From positions 38,626,867 through 38,690,866 of the forward strand of contig CAIIXF020000008.1 of the NCBI GenBank assembly GCA_903813345.2: 64,000 nt of DNA. The letters run 5' to 3'. The DNA is from Owenia fusiformis (Eukaryota > Annelida > Polychaeta > Sabellida > Oweniidae). The notes below the pieces were generated by a model. That model ran no database searches and was not told the origin of the DNA. It saw only the letters and a list, made by a program, of their open reading frames with translations. This document shows positions 12,074 to 24,600 of this stretch, piece by piece. The stretch's first letter is position 1; every line of letters starts with the position of its first letter. The position numbers and the translations under genes were made by a program.

Positions 12074-14743
12074 CCCTTAGAAAAAAAACAACCATTTTTT
12101 CCGAATTTCAACCGTTAAAAACCATTGCGTAACCATTGAAAATCATTGCGTAACCATTGCTGCAACCATTTGAAATGGTTTCCAACCATTACATTTCAAC
12201 CATTAAAATTTGGTTGAAAATTTGGGTTGCATATCATTGAAATTATGGAATCATTTGCAACCATTACAAACCATTGATTGTTTAGTTGCATTCTACCAAA
12301 TGGTTGCAACTAGTTTCAACCACATAATGGAAATTATTTAGTTTAAGAATGAGACAATTAAAAACATGAAGAACATACAAATGAATTGACTGCATGATTA
12401 TGTTTCAAAATATGGAAGTTCATGTTTATTGGCATATTATTTCTTATTAATTGAAGACAATAAGGTTTATTAATTTTTGGCACTAGAAATTAGTTCATTC
12501 TCATAAGCATATTACTTCTATAAAGAATAGGGTTTATTCATTTTTGGTACTGAATATTACTTTAAGTTCATGTTCATCGAGATATTATTTCTATTTTATT
12601 GAAGAGAATCAAGTGTATTCATTTTTGGCCTGGTCATTCTTGTAATTTCTCTTTCTTGATTCATTCAGTTTTACTGAACAATACAACAAAACAGTCTGTG
12701 GAATTTTTCTATTTTTCTCCTGTCTCAACAAAAAATGTTTCTGACTAAAAATACATACATATTATGAAACATCAAAGATTGTATTTCCTGCCTATTGTTT
12801 ATGATTTGGATTAAGCTAGTGCCGAAATAACTGCTTCTCCAATATCAAAGAAGTCTTATTACAACAATTAAGTAGATTAAACTGAAAATTTTTCCAATAC
12901 ATGATCTTGAAACATCAACATCCTTGTATTTATGCTTTGGATTAGGCAAGAGCCGGATTGACTGTCTTTTCTTCAATATCATTTACAAATCGAAAAATGT
13001 TAATTATTACTATTGGATTAAATTCAAGATCAGCAACCAACTTTATCAATATCTGTGTTTGAGTTACAGAAGAGATACCCTCAGGTTCAGTAATCAGATA
13101 GGGAAGCAGAATCTTAAAATTTTAAGTACATGTACCTATCATTAGATATACAATACAGTAAAATCCATACTTGAGTGAAAGCGTATCTGGATGACTGAAG
13201 TAACTATAAAGACAGACATCAAGGCAATTTTTAATCTACCCCAAAAGCTAAATCCCTGTTCCTGAAATATTCTTGCTTAGCACAGAGACATAAAAAGTCT
13301 CTGCTTAGCAATAGATTAGATGCAAGTATAAATGATATTGATATCATTTAATATTCATGATCAACTTAAAAATTAAATAGAAATAATATGCATAAGAGCA
13401 TGATCTTGAAGTCCTAAGCACGAATACACTTCATCCTCTACAATCAAATGAAATTAATCAAATAGAAATAATTTGAGTATGGAGCTTAAGTCATACCCTA
13501 TGGTATAGAATATGGATATGTCTCAAAATTGTATTATGAACTTCTAAATTAAGTATTGCTACAAAAAGAGAGAATTCATCAAGACCATAGCTGGTTTTAA
13601 AAATCTTAATGTGAATCTCATCTTATTAACTATGATTGTGTCATTATTATGGTAGGGGGAATTCAAAAATAAATTGTTCAGACAAAAATAATTTTTAGAA
13701 AGAAGACATAATTTGTAATGATTTTATTATACTATCAAAACAGAACTTAATCTAATTGGCTGTTCAAGGGTTATAATTAGCATTTCAATGGTTATAATTA
13801 GCTTTTCAATGGTTATAATTAGCATTTCAACCGTTGCCGCTCTGTCTGTGTAACTGTTGCTGCTCTGTCTTGGTACCTTATCTGAATTCAATAATGTAAA
13901 ATCTTAACTTGTATTTTTACAATATTCTAAATGAAAAAAAGCCTGCAAAATTAAACAAAATTGAATTGAAACAAAAAAGAATCTTTATTTTCTTACAAGA
14001 TTCCATCAGTATTCAGTCTCCTAAAAAACGAATACCCGATAAGTGATTTGGCCAAAGAAATGTGTTTAAGATCCTAGGGATAAGCTTATATGGTATATAC
14101 AAATAAGTGTAATGTATAAATATAATGTTTTAGAGATCGGATTTGAAATGCTCCTTAAATATTTTTGTGTCAGATTTTAATTGGGTACTGCATTCCTGAT
14201 GAGAGGGCTCTAATGATTAAATGAGAAAGTATTTAAAATTTAAAAGTTATCATTGTCCTCCAGGCTCGTAAACAGGGTTGTTCGAGGGGAGGGGCAGTTC
14301 ACCCTGGCCAAAAGTATTTCAAATCATGCAGTTTTTCACCATATTGATCACTTCTCAAGTGATTTTGGCCAAATGTGAATTCCTTTGGAAATTTTTAAAA
14401 AGTGCAAAAGCTGGCTACGGGTCTACCCATGAGTGTTCATTTCCAGAATTAATGATTACAACAGTTGCAGTTCTCCATCAATGGTTGCAATCAATTGTAA
14501 CTGTTTATTTCAATTGGTAATGGTTGTAATGGTTTTGCAATGGTTTCTCAAAAATGGTTGCGTAACCATTGCAACTTTATGTAAAAAGGGTTGAAAAGAT
14601 TGGGTGCAGTAATGGTTGCGCAATGGTTTTTAAAGGTTGAAATAATGATTTTTCCTTTGATCTTCAAGGTAGAAATGATGGTTACATGATATGCAATGAA
14701 ACCATTGAATTTCGGAAAAAATGGTTTTTTTTTTTATAAGGGT
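12074..14743. mobile_element. 2.7-kb nested element inside the piggyBac transposase
   Basis: It splits the transposase between FLPRDRFTA and CGMLHISDPGHEDP. Its ends are inverted: ACCCTTAG, an A run, then CAACCATTTTTTCCG on the left, and CGGAAAAAATGG, a T run, then TAAGGGT on the right. Both subterminal zones (12120-12310 and 14470-14700) are packed with AACCATT or AATGGTT words facing each other. The interior has no recognisable transposase, so it is non-autonomous. A 27-28-bp unit (CAATGGTTATAATTAGC) repeats three times near 13760-13830. The family is uncertain and the target duplication unclear. Confidence 0.75.
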
Positions 14744-17113
14744 CTAAGTGTGCGGAATGCTGCACATATCAGATCCAGGACACGAGGATCCAAATGATAA
14801 ACTTACCAAGGTCAGATGGCTGGTAGATCAAATTAAACAGGTTTCTACAACAGTCTATCAATCTGATATCAACATTTCAATAGATGAAAGGATGGTAAAA
14901 TCTAAACACCGCAGTGGGATGAGGCAGTACATCCGCGACAAACCGTGTAAATTTGGATTGAAATTGTTTGTCCTTGCCGAATCTAAATCAGGATATACCA
15001 TTGACTTTAACATATACACAGGGAAACAGAATGAGATTACAGAGCATGGCCTACCCTATGATGTCGTCATACTCCTTTTAGACAATCTGTAAGATCAGGG
15101 GTACCATGTCTATTTTGACAACTACTATACGTCGCCACCACTACTAAACACCCTATTAGAGAGGAATACATATGCATGTGGCACAATAAGGTCTAACAGG
15201 AAGGGTATCCCTGACATGATCAAGGAGAAGTGGCAGAAACCTGAAAGAGGTAATTTATTTATTCTTTGCTGTTTCTACCTTAGGATATCAAGTTACATTA
15301 TCCTACCACACGTATATGCCCTATGGTGTCTGTGTGAGATATGTAACTCAAATGAAAATGAAATAACCTGAAATAATTTTGTCTCAGCTCAGTGGACATT
15401 GCTTAGGGTTACAAGAAATATATGTGCAAAATTAAATCACCTCATTCATTTAAAATATTTATCAGAGAAAATATATTCCTGTTTCCATAAATAATGTTCA
15501 CTCATAGTTTAAACTGGGTTATATTACCTAATTAATTTGATAATAACACATACTTGCCTATCAAACCTGAAAAAATGATGGACTAGTGTTTTATTTAGAT
15601 AAATATTTCTAACAAGTTATTATATTTTAATTTCTTGTTTTCTTATTTGTTGCAGATTGTAAAAGCATATAGTTTATTTAAGTTCTGTTATGCTGTTATG
15701 ATATGAAAGGAGTAATATACTCCTGGTTAGCAGGTTAGTTAATGTACATATCAGCTGAGTTAAAATACATTGTTAGAATAAACATGTATGATGTAGGCAG
15801 ATAAAATATTCATTCCTCATGTTACTATCTAGTATTTCTAGAAAAATCGATAATTTCCCATTTATTATTATATCGAACATATTTCAACCAAATATCTTAA
15901 ATGCATAATTATTAAGGAAATATGCTTTAAAACATTGTAATTAATCCCATAAACCATATACTCGTATATATACAAGGACCAGTATCTTAATTTGGTACAA
16001 GTTGCTTGTAAGTTTGCATCATTGAAACTGGTATTGGGCTCTGTATGCATAAATTCAGAGTGAATAGTGATTTGAACTGCTACATTGTATTTTCTCTAGA
16101 TTTGAACCATAAAAATGTAAACCCTTTTTCTATTGTTTCAGGTAACATGAGATGCACACGAGACCATCACATTGCTTTTCTACAATGGTGTGACAACAAA
16201 GAAGTTCTGTTAGCATCAACCATGCATGTGGCCAATACATATGACTTTGTGAGGTGAGATGTAGTTTTTTTTCATTGATTTAGAAGTGCCATCATAGCTT
16301 TTAACTATTACTCTTTTTGTACAAAATATCTCAAAACAGATTATTAGTACAATCAATATTAAATGGTCATTAATAACAACAATACATAATGTTCCTATAA
16401 ACAATATTAGTTTTACTGGATTTAAGAATATCATTCCTTCGTAATTCCACTAAAATTATGTATAAAATTTTTAAAAATACATGTATGGATTTATTCAATT
16501 TTAGGAGACGTGTCAAGGTGAATTGAGTGGACACTTCGCGTAGTAAGACGCCCTATAATGGTTGCTGACTATAACAAGCATATGGGAGGAGTGGATCGAT
16601 CAGATCAGATGATTGCAGAGTGAGCATAACCTTCAATTGATTATCTTAAAAAAACATTTATATTAAGTAAAAGTCTAAAAGATATACCATGTGACCCTAG
16701 ATTTAGAAGTTCAAGTAATTGCTGCATTACTTCACTTTAGGCCACTGTAAAATGAAATATGTTTTGCAGGTACATAGTGTTCTTTCTTTGCAAAGAATCA
16801 TTACTAATGTGCTTTTCTTTACCATTTACAGGTACAATGTCTTGATGAATGTGAAGAAGTGGTGGAAAGTGATCTTCTTTCATATGATCGACATAAGTGT
16901 GGTGAACAGCTTCATAATGTTTCAGGCCTTCCGTGGCCAGCATCCTGATGTTGCCTCTTTGCAGAGGAACAAAGGTAGATGTAAATATCAAATATACAAA
17001 ATTAAAGTATTCTACAGGGATCTCCCAAGATGAATTGTTGTTACATGTGCTAGAATAAAGTATAAATCATCATTTTTATAATGCAGGGAAGTTAATATCA
17101 AAATGTTTAGTTA

Positions 17114-18427
17114 TCCCATCGAACGAAGTTCGGAGGGATATAGGGAACGCCGCCGTCCGTCCGTCCGTCCGTCTGTACGTACGTCCGTCCGTCTGTCTGT
17201 CCGTCCGTCCGTCCGTCCGGGCAATAACTCAAATACCGTTGGCCCGATTTTGTTCATATTTTGTACACATATACCCTATGGGAGTAGAAGTTCTGCTCTA
17301 AAGCCGATTTTCAAAATGGCCGCTCATTTCAAAATGGCAGCCATTTTAGTGCCGATTTTACAGTAATTTAGGTGTAATATGTAAAACTGTAATAGCAATA
17401 TGTTTTAAATGTAAAAAAATTATAAAGGACGTTAATAATGCTACAAATGTAGATAAAAGAAACACATGGCAGCCATCTTGAAAAATGGCGGCCTTTACTC
17501 GTCATTTTACGATTTTTGCTGTAACTCAAAAAATAGTGGAGCGATTTTGTTCATATTTGGTATGTGAATACTATAAGCATTGCACACTGTCTAAAGACAC
17601 TTTTGGTAGAAGGCGGCCATTTTGAAAAATGGCCGCCATTTTAACGTATTTTACTATAACTCGAAAAGTAGTGGAGCGATTTTGTTCATATTTGGTATGT
17701 GAATACTATAAGCATGGCACACTGTCCTATGACACTTTGGGTAGAAGGTGGCCATTTTGAAAATAAAATTGAAAAATGGCCGCCATTTTAACGTATTTTA
17801 CTATAACTCGAAAAGTAGTAGAGCGATTTTGTTCATATTTGGTATGTGAATACTAGAAGCATGGCACACTGTCCTATGACACTTTTGGTAAAAGGCGGCC
17901 ATTTTGAAAAACATTTTGAAAAATGGCCGCCATTTAAACGTATTTTACTATAACTCGAAAAGTAGTGGAGCGATTTTGTTCGTATTTGGTATGTGAATAC
18001 TAGAAGTATGGCACACTGTCCTATGACACTTTGGGAAGAAGGCGGCCATTTTGAAAAAAAATTGAAAAATGGCTGCCATTTTAACATATTTAACTATAAC
18101 TCGAAAAGTAGTGGAGCGATTTTGTTCATATTTGGTATGTGAATACTTTAAGCATGGCACATTGTCTAATAAAACTTTGGGGAGTAGTAGGCCATTTTGA
18201 AAAATGGCCACCATTTTTATGTGTGTTATTTTACAAGTATGTGTGCGATTTTTCAAAAATTTTAGAGGTGGCTCTTTCTTCTGATGACAACTTGGCTAGT
18301 GAGCAACCATTTTGAAAATGGTGGCCTTTCTGGTGTGTTGTTTATGATATTTGCTATTCGTTTGTAAAAATGCCAGCCATTTCTGTTCGATGGGATTCGC
18401 TACGCTTTGGCGTTGCCGTTGTTCTGG
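17114..18427. mobile_element. Helitron-like non-autonomous element with 135-147-bp internal repeats
   Basis: It begins TCCCATCGAACGAAGTTCGG and ends in GTTCTGG, with A to the left and T to the right, fitting Helitron rules (5' TC, 3' CTRR, insertion between A and T). A short hairpin (ACGC TTTG GCGT) lies upstream of the 3' end. Near the 5' end is a run of GTCCGTCC. The middle holds five copies of a unit containing GAGCGATTTTGTTCATATTTG and AAAATGGCCGCCATTT at spacings of 135 to 147 bases. A sister copy lies at 39325-40579. No Rep/helicase is encoded. Confidence 0.65.
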
Positions 18428-19750
18428 TTTTAATTTTTAAATTTTTGAAAAGAGTGGTAAGCAGGGTGGGAATGTTCAACAGGATGGGTGCAGGGTACTA
18501 GCATTGAGTGAGCAGAGTGTGGTACCATACAGTTAGGCCCTGGGGTGATCACTGTGGAGCTAACTAACTATACATTTTACAATAACACTATACAATTACT
18601 ATCTGTACTTAATATTTTTGGAAATTAATGATCGAAGTAATAACTCCTTGGTGTAAATTATAATAGTTAAATGTTAGCTTATTCATTTGGATTATCTTTA
18701 CTTCATGTTTGAAGGGTCTCTGTTTCCAGATTGTCATAATTATTTTGTTATTCATCAAGTATTGTGCATTTTTTCAAAATATATATGTACTAGACTACAT
18801 TGTTTATGAGCACTGTTTGTAAACTTGTTTTGTAGATTACAGTCAGCTGGAATTCCGTGAGGAGTTGGTAAAGCAACTTGGTGGCATTGCTGATTTTGAA
18901 CCTGTACCGTTGGCCAAGAATTTTCCAGCCACTCCAAACTTTGCAACGGAACATATCCCACAGCATCACAACCTCCGTCGTAATTGCACTGTGTGCTATA
19001 AAGTGACAGGCATGGAAAAGAAGACGAACTGGGAATGCTCAAGTGACAATTGTGTTGGAAAGAGATTCTGTCTAGTTGCAGAGAGGAACTGTTTTCAACG
19101 CTGGCATTCTGCCGAATTCAATAACAATAGATAAGGATCACTGACTGCCCAGCATACAGTACATGTAGAGCACATCTATACAGTTATCAGGTTATACTGT
19201 AATGAGTGGTATGTGTAGTCCACAGGAATAATAATAAAGTTGATGGATGTTACCTTATATGACTTGCAGTTGCATTACTTATTCATCGATACTTAAAGTT
19301 GAAATCGAGTGATTTTGGCTATTTTTCATCAATTTTACCCTAAATCAGGTAAAAACAGGCATCTTTGTGATATTCTCATTCATTTAATCTTACCCCATAT
19401 GCATAATACTATGTATTTTCTGAAAGCTTACTTCCTATACTTTAAAACTATGTTAGAATATGTGTGTACCAATCAACAGTACTCGCCTGACAGGTGGTTA
19501 AAGGTAAAAGTAAGTGCTTTTTTAACAAGAAAATAATGGCGGCCATCTTGAATTATGACGTCATAGACCATGTGACCTCATTTGCATATTTTATTTTTCA
19601 AACTAAAATCATTCCAGGACATCATAGCTTTAAAATGATGTATCATACATGAGGCAAAACATATTATTGTTTGTTATAGAAAATGAGCAATTAAGATTTT
19701 ATGCAAATATTCAATATTTCTTTAAAACCCCATAGTAAGGAATGAGTTAA

Positions 19751-21610
19751 CAGGGTAACTTCAACAGATTTCACAGAGGGACCGATTTTTAAACAAAGTG
19801 CCCTCAATTTGCAGGATTTTGCGGGACATAAACCTAAATTTGCGTTATGTTGCGGGACATTCAAGGGATTTGCGTGATTGGGACTTAACGTAAATGTACT
19901 CAAATCAAACTTTCAGATACTGATTCATCAAATATAATGTACTTAACTTAAATAAACATCAACACAATTTCTCACAATACGCATAGGAGTATTATTAAGT
20001 CAGGTTACTTTTCAAGATATCAGCATCCATTTATTATCCATTTATTTTCTAACATTTGCTCAGTTCTGAGATTAAGTCCACATGCGTAGTAAAGAGGCCA
20101 ATGTTAGAACTATTAGTGACCTACATCCCTATTTTTGTAATTAAAATGAAAGTTGAACTCTTCCTCTTTATTTTGGTACCAAATAACTGCATATGCTAGG
20201 TACTTGAGAAGCCAACTATGGCTGTTAAAATGAGGTAGTCTAAATTTTACTCCTCAAAAGTGCAAAAAAACTAAGCTTCTTATATCACAAGATAATCACA
20301 ATATAGGGTATTGCAATAATTTTGGAAATTTGCGGAGGTCATATAGCCGACATTTGCGTGACTTCGCACTGCGGGACACCAAATTATCCTAATTTTGATC
20401 AAATTCATGGGATAATCTTGCCATTTGCGGGAAACTTGACAGCTCTGTTGAAGTTTCAATAAAGAAACCATAGATCTTTAAAATTTGTTCTTCCGACAAT
20501 GCCTGTGTCCGAGATTACCCCTCGGTTTTCTAGTCATATATCACGATGGTGTAGCGTCATACACACACAAAATGCCATGGCGTGATTTAGACAAAAGTTG
20601 ATTTTTATATTGAATTGCACCACTCAAGAAAACTGGTTATTCTGAAAAAATGGTCTGTGATTTTCATTTTATAAATATTAGATGATATTAGTCGGAATTT
20701 TGTAATTTAAGATACATCAGGACGTTTCAAATCTAATCTCATTATCAAATTATCTTGGGGGGAGGGGTTTCCCACCACTTTCAAACCTCTTTCGCTTCAC
20801 TCACTTGTGGTGTACACTCACAAAATACCTTTGCTATTGCCACTGTATCATATAGTACTTATGGTATAGTGATACTCTAAGGCTAGTGTTATACGGACCT
20901 CTGCCAGATTCCTCTTATACTATTGGTCTCAAGGTTCAATGAATATACTAAAAGACAAGAAGCCATAGGTCTATAAAACAAAGAATTATTGAAGATGACG
21001 TCCGACAATTTCTTCTTCCGACAATGCTTCAGGAAAAACATCTTCAGGAAACTTTAATTTCCTTGATTCTGGAGTCAGTTTATCAATAAATATAACATGT
21101 CATACCTCAAATGATACGTTCTGTTGTCAGCTGTATCTCCAATCACTTAAATCATGCATATATGTAAGTGTCTGTTGATAAAAGCATAAAATAGCTGAGC
21201 GTTAAGATAATGTCTGGTTTCTGCAAATTCCGGTGATCATGACGTCTATTCTGGATATCATATGTCTATTCTGAGAATGTGACCCCACTCCAGATGATGT
21301 CACACCATAGATTACCAAGAAACACCATGACATTTCTTGAAATCTTGTAGAAACAATAACCACGGTTTGTTTAGGCTATGTGATCATTTGCTTTCATTGG
21401 CTGTTTGTTGTGATGTGACGTAAAATGATTTTTCCGATCTCTGGGCTGTCTTATTTTCCCCACTTTCTCTCTTATATGTACCCCCTAAAAAATATGACCC
21501 ACAAGTTTATATTAAGTATTATATTTACTGTCCCTATCTATTTTCTCAACAACACATTCTGCATTCCATAAGCAAATAAAACTAAATATTTCTCAATGTT
21601 TATTTTCAGG
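19751..21610. other. Intergenic sequence and probable THADA upstream region
   Basis: No coding exon recognised. 19780-20440 carries repeated GCGGGACA/GGGATTTGCG words related to those left of the piggyBac. The exon holding the THADA start codon is preceded by a splice acceptor (TTTATTTTCAG before 21611), so at least one untranslated THADA exon should lie in this stretch or further left; I cannot place it. Confidence 0.5.
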
Positions 21611-21663
21611 AGTTATGATACAATTTTGATACACCTTTGGAAAGCAGCTCTACAAAAGACAAT

Positions 21664-24600
21664 ATGACCGTGCAGTGTAACTTACAAAGCCTAGAAAATT
21701 TGCTGAGGTAAACATCAGTACCGTAACTTTGTACTTTGTACTCAGGTGGTTATAACTGTATTTATTCTTATTTGATGGATTTGAAAATGAAAATGCTTCC
21801 AATATCCCAAGGAATGAAGGTAAATTATTAAATCTCATAGTTACATTACAGATTACTAGAGAAAATTACTTTGTGTCTGTTGTATTCTGTTTTATTGTAA
21901 TCTAAATGTGCATAATATATTGTAATCTAAATGTGTATAATAACCTTCTATTTTAGAGAATCTGCCAGTGTGAAACAAGTTCAAGATTTCATTCAACAGA
22001 TAATTGTTCCATCTGCTAAACAAAATGCCGAACAAAACATTGTTAATGATGAACTGTTCCTTCAAACCTTCAACATATTTATTAACTATGAAGGTGATGT
22101 AAAGATCAGAAAGCAACTTGAAAAGGTATGTACATGTACCATATGTACACAAATTCACTTGTATCTGAGACTTGAAGATGGTCTGTTGTTGTACGGTAAA
22201 ACTTTAGTCTTGCTTCACTAAACCTAAGCCTGTTTTAGCCATTTTATGCTAATTTATTTTGCAGAAATGTATACTTGGATGTAACTTTATATAATTTTAG
22301 CTGCTTTTGTCTTTTGAGACGATATACAAGACCAGTGTCTATAGTAGTTACAGTGAAATATGGCATAATGTCTCCATTGGAAAGCTGACTACTCCCCAAC
22401 TTGGCAAATGTAAGTGATTTTATTATCTCTTAATTCTTACATATTATTCTATTATTAATTCAGTCACATAAATCAGTCACAACAATGTACTCTATAACTT
22501 CGATTTTTCCAGTTTTCTTCAAGTTGAGACAATGAACTGTAACAGTGACAAACACAATATCACACGTTGCTACTATCTCCAGGTGTGTGGCTACAACAAT
22601 CATATCTTGTATATAATGTTTATTCCAGTAATGATCCACTTAGATCAGAGCCCAGCGTGTAGAGAAGGCCTAAGGCACAATCTACACCTAGCCATGGCAT
22701 ACCTTGCTAGTAGACTTCAGGGCTTTCTCCAGTATACACCACAAGAAAGAATAAACTTTGAGTCACATGTCCTTATTAAGGTAAGATTTGAAACACCTAG
22801 AATGCCTTAAACTAGTACAATCATGGGCTTTCAACATATTCTCTTGAAAACCCATGGTACAATTCAAAGATTTAAAAATTAGTTTACGTGTTATTGAAAA
22901 TGTTTTAATGAATGCAACTCCCGATCTCCATATTTATACTTGAAGACAATGCTGCAAATCTGCCGGCTTTTCTCTACTGAATTCTTACCAACCTTAGATG
23001 GAGGAACAGGGGTCAGTTCCACAAAAGATGAACCAGGGGTCAGTTCCACAAAAGTTGAACCAGGGGTCAGTTACACAAAAGATGAACCAGGGGTCAGTTC
23101 CACAAAAGATGAACCAGGGGTCAGTTCCACAAAAGTTGAACCAGGAGACAGTTCATCAAATACAGCGACAGGGACAATTACCGAACAGTTTCTAAGCTGT
23201 CTCCTCCAGGTGTTAGATAATTCCCTGGTATTATATGATGATAAAATCTTAGCAGCAACTGGGCTTGTGTACTACATGAATAGCTTAGACGATGCGACTT
23301 TGGCTACTAATGTGTTAGCAACGTTGATAGAAAAATTAGGTAATTTTTGTTTCTCGAGTTGATTCAAGCGGAATATGCCCTGAATAGCGCCCAATGTTAC
23401 AAGGCCATGTTTGGATTTGCCTTTGTCTATTAGTAAAGTGAAATGCACCCTATATATTAGAAGTGCCCAGGATAAATTTCTCTGTTTTAAAAATTATTTA
23501 TCTCACCCGTATTGCATGTGATAAAAATAACTCTTGTTTTAGGAAGTTGGATCTCTTGTGACATCAGGTGTCTGTTGAACCCATCTCATGGAGGCCCTTT
23601 AATCAACTCTTTTGAAAATAGCCCAAAGGAATCAAGCAATAAGAATTTCCAAACAAACAATCGTGTAGCTATTTCCACAGGACAATTAGCTCTAATAGGT
23701 GGCATCCTAGCATCAGGCTTTGAAGGAATCCTAACTGAAAATTCAAAACCCGTTGGCATAGTAACAGTAGGGACTCATCATATTGCTTATAAAGCAGGGA
23801 CTGCTCAATCTGCTGGAAGTCAAAATGGAACAATTTTTTTCAAGTTTTTATTCAAGAAGTTGTACAGCTCAGCGAATGGAGAACATCAGTATGTCACATT
23901 CCAACTTCTTGCTCAATGGACAAGAAGGGCGACAAAACTTGCACAAAATTATGACCACATAAGGATTTTATTCTCCAACAACTCTGAAATCTTACCTCAA
24001 ATATTTGATCTGGTTTTATCAAATTTGGATAACCCAACAGATGGAGTTGAGACGATTATCGATAGTATATTTGCACAATCTGTTGAGTCACATGTTAAAA
24101 CAGTGCTACATGATAAAAGAGTGCCTCATATTGAGACAAACCACAAACTTAGTGAGGAATTAGGAAAAAATAAACCAATATTGACTACTGCAGTTGAAAT
24201 GCCTCATGATGTAATATTAACTGAATCAGATGACATTAAATGCCAAAATGGAAACATTGATTTCAAAATGGAAGGCACAAAAGATGATCTAACCTCAGAG
24301 AACAGTGAAGTTCATCCAACAGCATTTTCTTCTATGAACTCCCAAAATAAGCCATTACTAGAGACAACAATTAGCAGGATTTTAGCTCTTCCAGTATATT
24401 CCAGAGGAAGGTATAGGCTTCTAGCTGTTATAGTGAAACACACAGATCTAAAAAAGGTAATATATACCAAATATTCCATTCTATTGAGGTGAATACATGT
24501 TCATCGAAAATTATTATATCATTTAAATGTTCTACAAATTAAGTGTATTTCTTTTAACCATTTAATGCATAGATACAATACATGTGCTCATCAGAATAAC

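Larger units (their letters stand above)
10994..19134 (+). pseudogene. piggyBac transposase (DDE_Tnp_1_7), broken, 7 exons
   Basis: Cut-and-paste transposase. Exons by GT–AG and phase: 10994-11145, 11617 to 15249 (interrupted by the insertion at 12074-14743), 16142-16253, 16505-16619, 16832-16974, 18836-19134; the interrupted exon may once have been two. Order seen: acidic N-terminus after MAGRPRRSAAQRARD; N-terminal transposase part with ALIIYMGFVDVSTLSRYWS; the first catalytic Asp in NISIDERMV; the second in YFDNYYTS; the third in NKHMGGVDRSDQM; then KKWWKVIFFHMIDISVVNSF; and a Cys-rich C-terminal zinc-binding domain starting NCTVCYKVTG and ending RNCFQRWHS. All three Asp are present, but a TAA at 15090-15092, a TGA at 16524-16526, a nearby frameshift before VRRPIMVADYN and the insertion make it dead. 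A polyadenylation-like AATAAAG follows near 19230. Confidence 0.88.
10711..19750 (+). mobile_element. piggyBac transposon, TTAA to TTAA, inactive
   Basis: Both ends are visible: TTAACTCATTCCTTAC at 10711-10726 and its exact reverse complement at 19735-19750. Each outer TTAA is the canonical piggyBac target duplication, and the element's inverted repeat is CTCATTCCTTAC. Between them lies a spliced piggyBac transposase on the plus strand. The element is about 9 kb, far longer than usual, because it has introns and holds a nested MITE-like element (12074-14743) and a Helitron-like element (17114-18427). A 20-bp perfect palindrome lies 25 bases inside the left end. Confidence 0.85.

Noticed and set aside
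17103-17366. Open frame with SVRPSVRTSVRLSVRPSV repeats (also 39355-39564)
   Set aside because: It is a translation of the GTCCGTCC microsatellite inside the Helitron-like elements.
22583-22628. A 46-base intron inside THADA exon 4 (GTGTGT to TTCCAG)
   Set aside because: Removing it breaks the frame and brings a stop; reading through keeps phase with exons on both sides.
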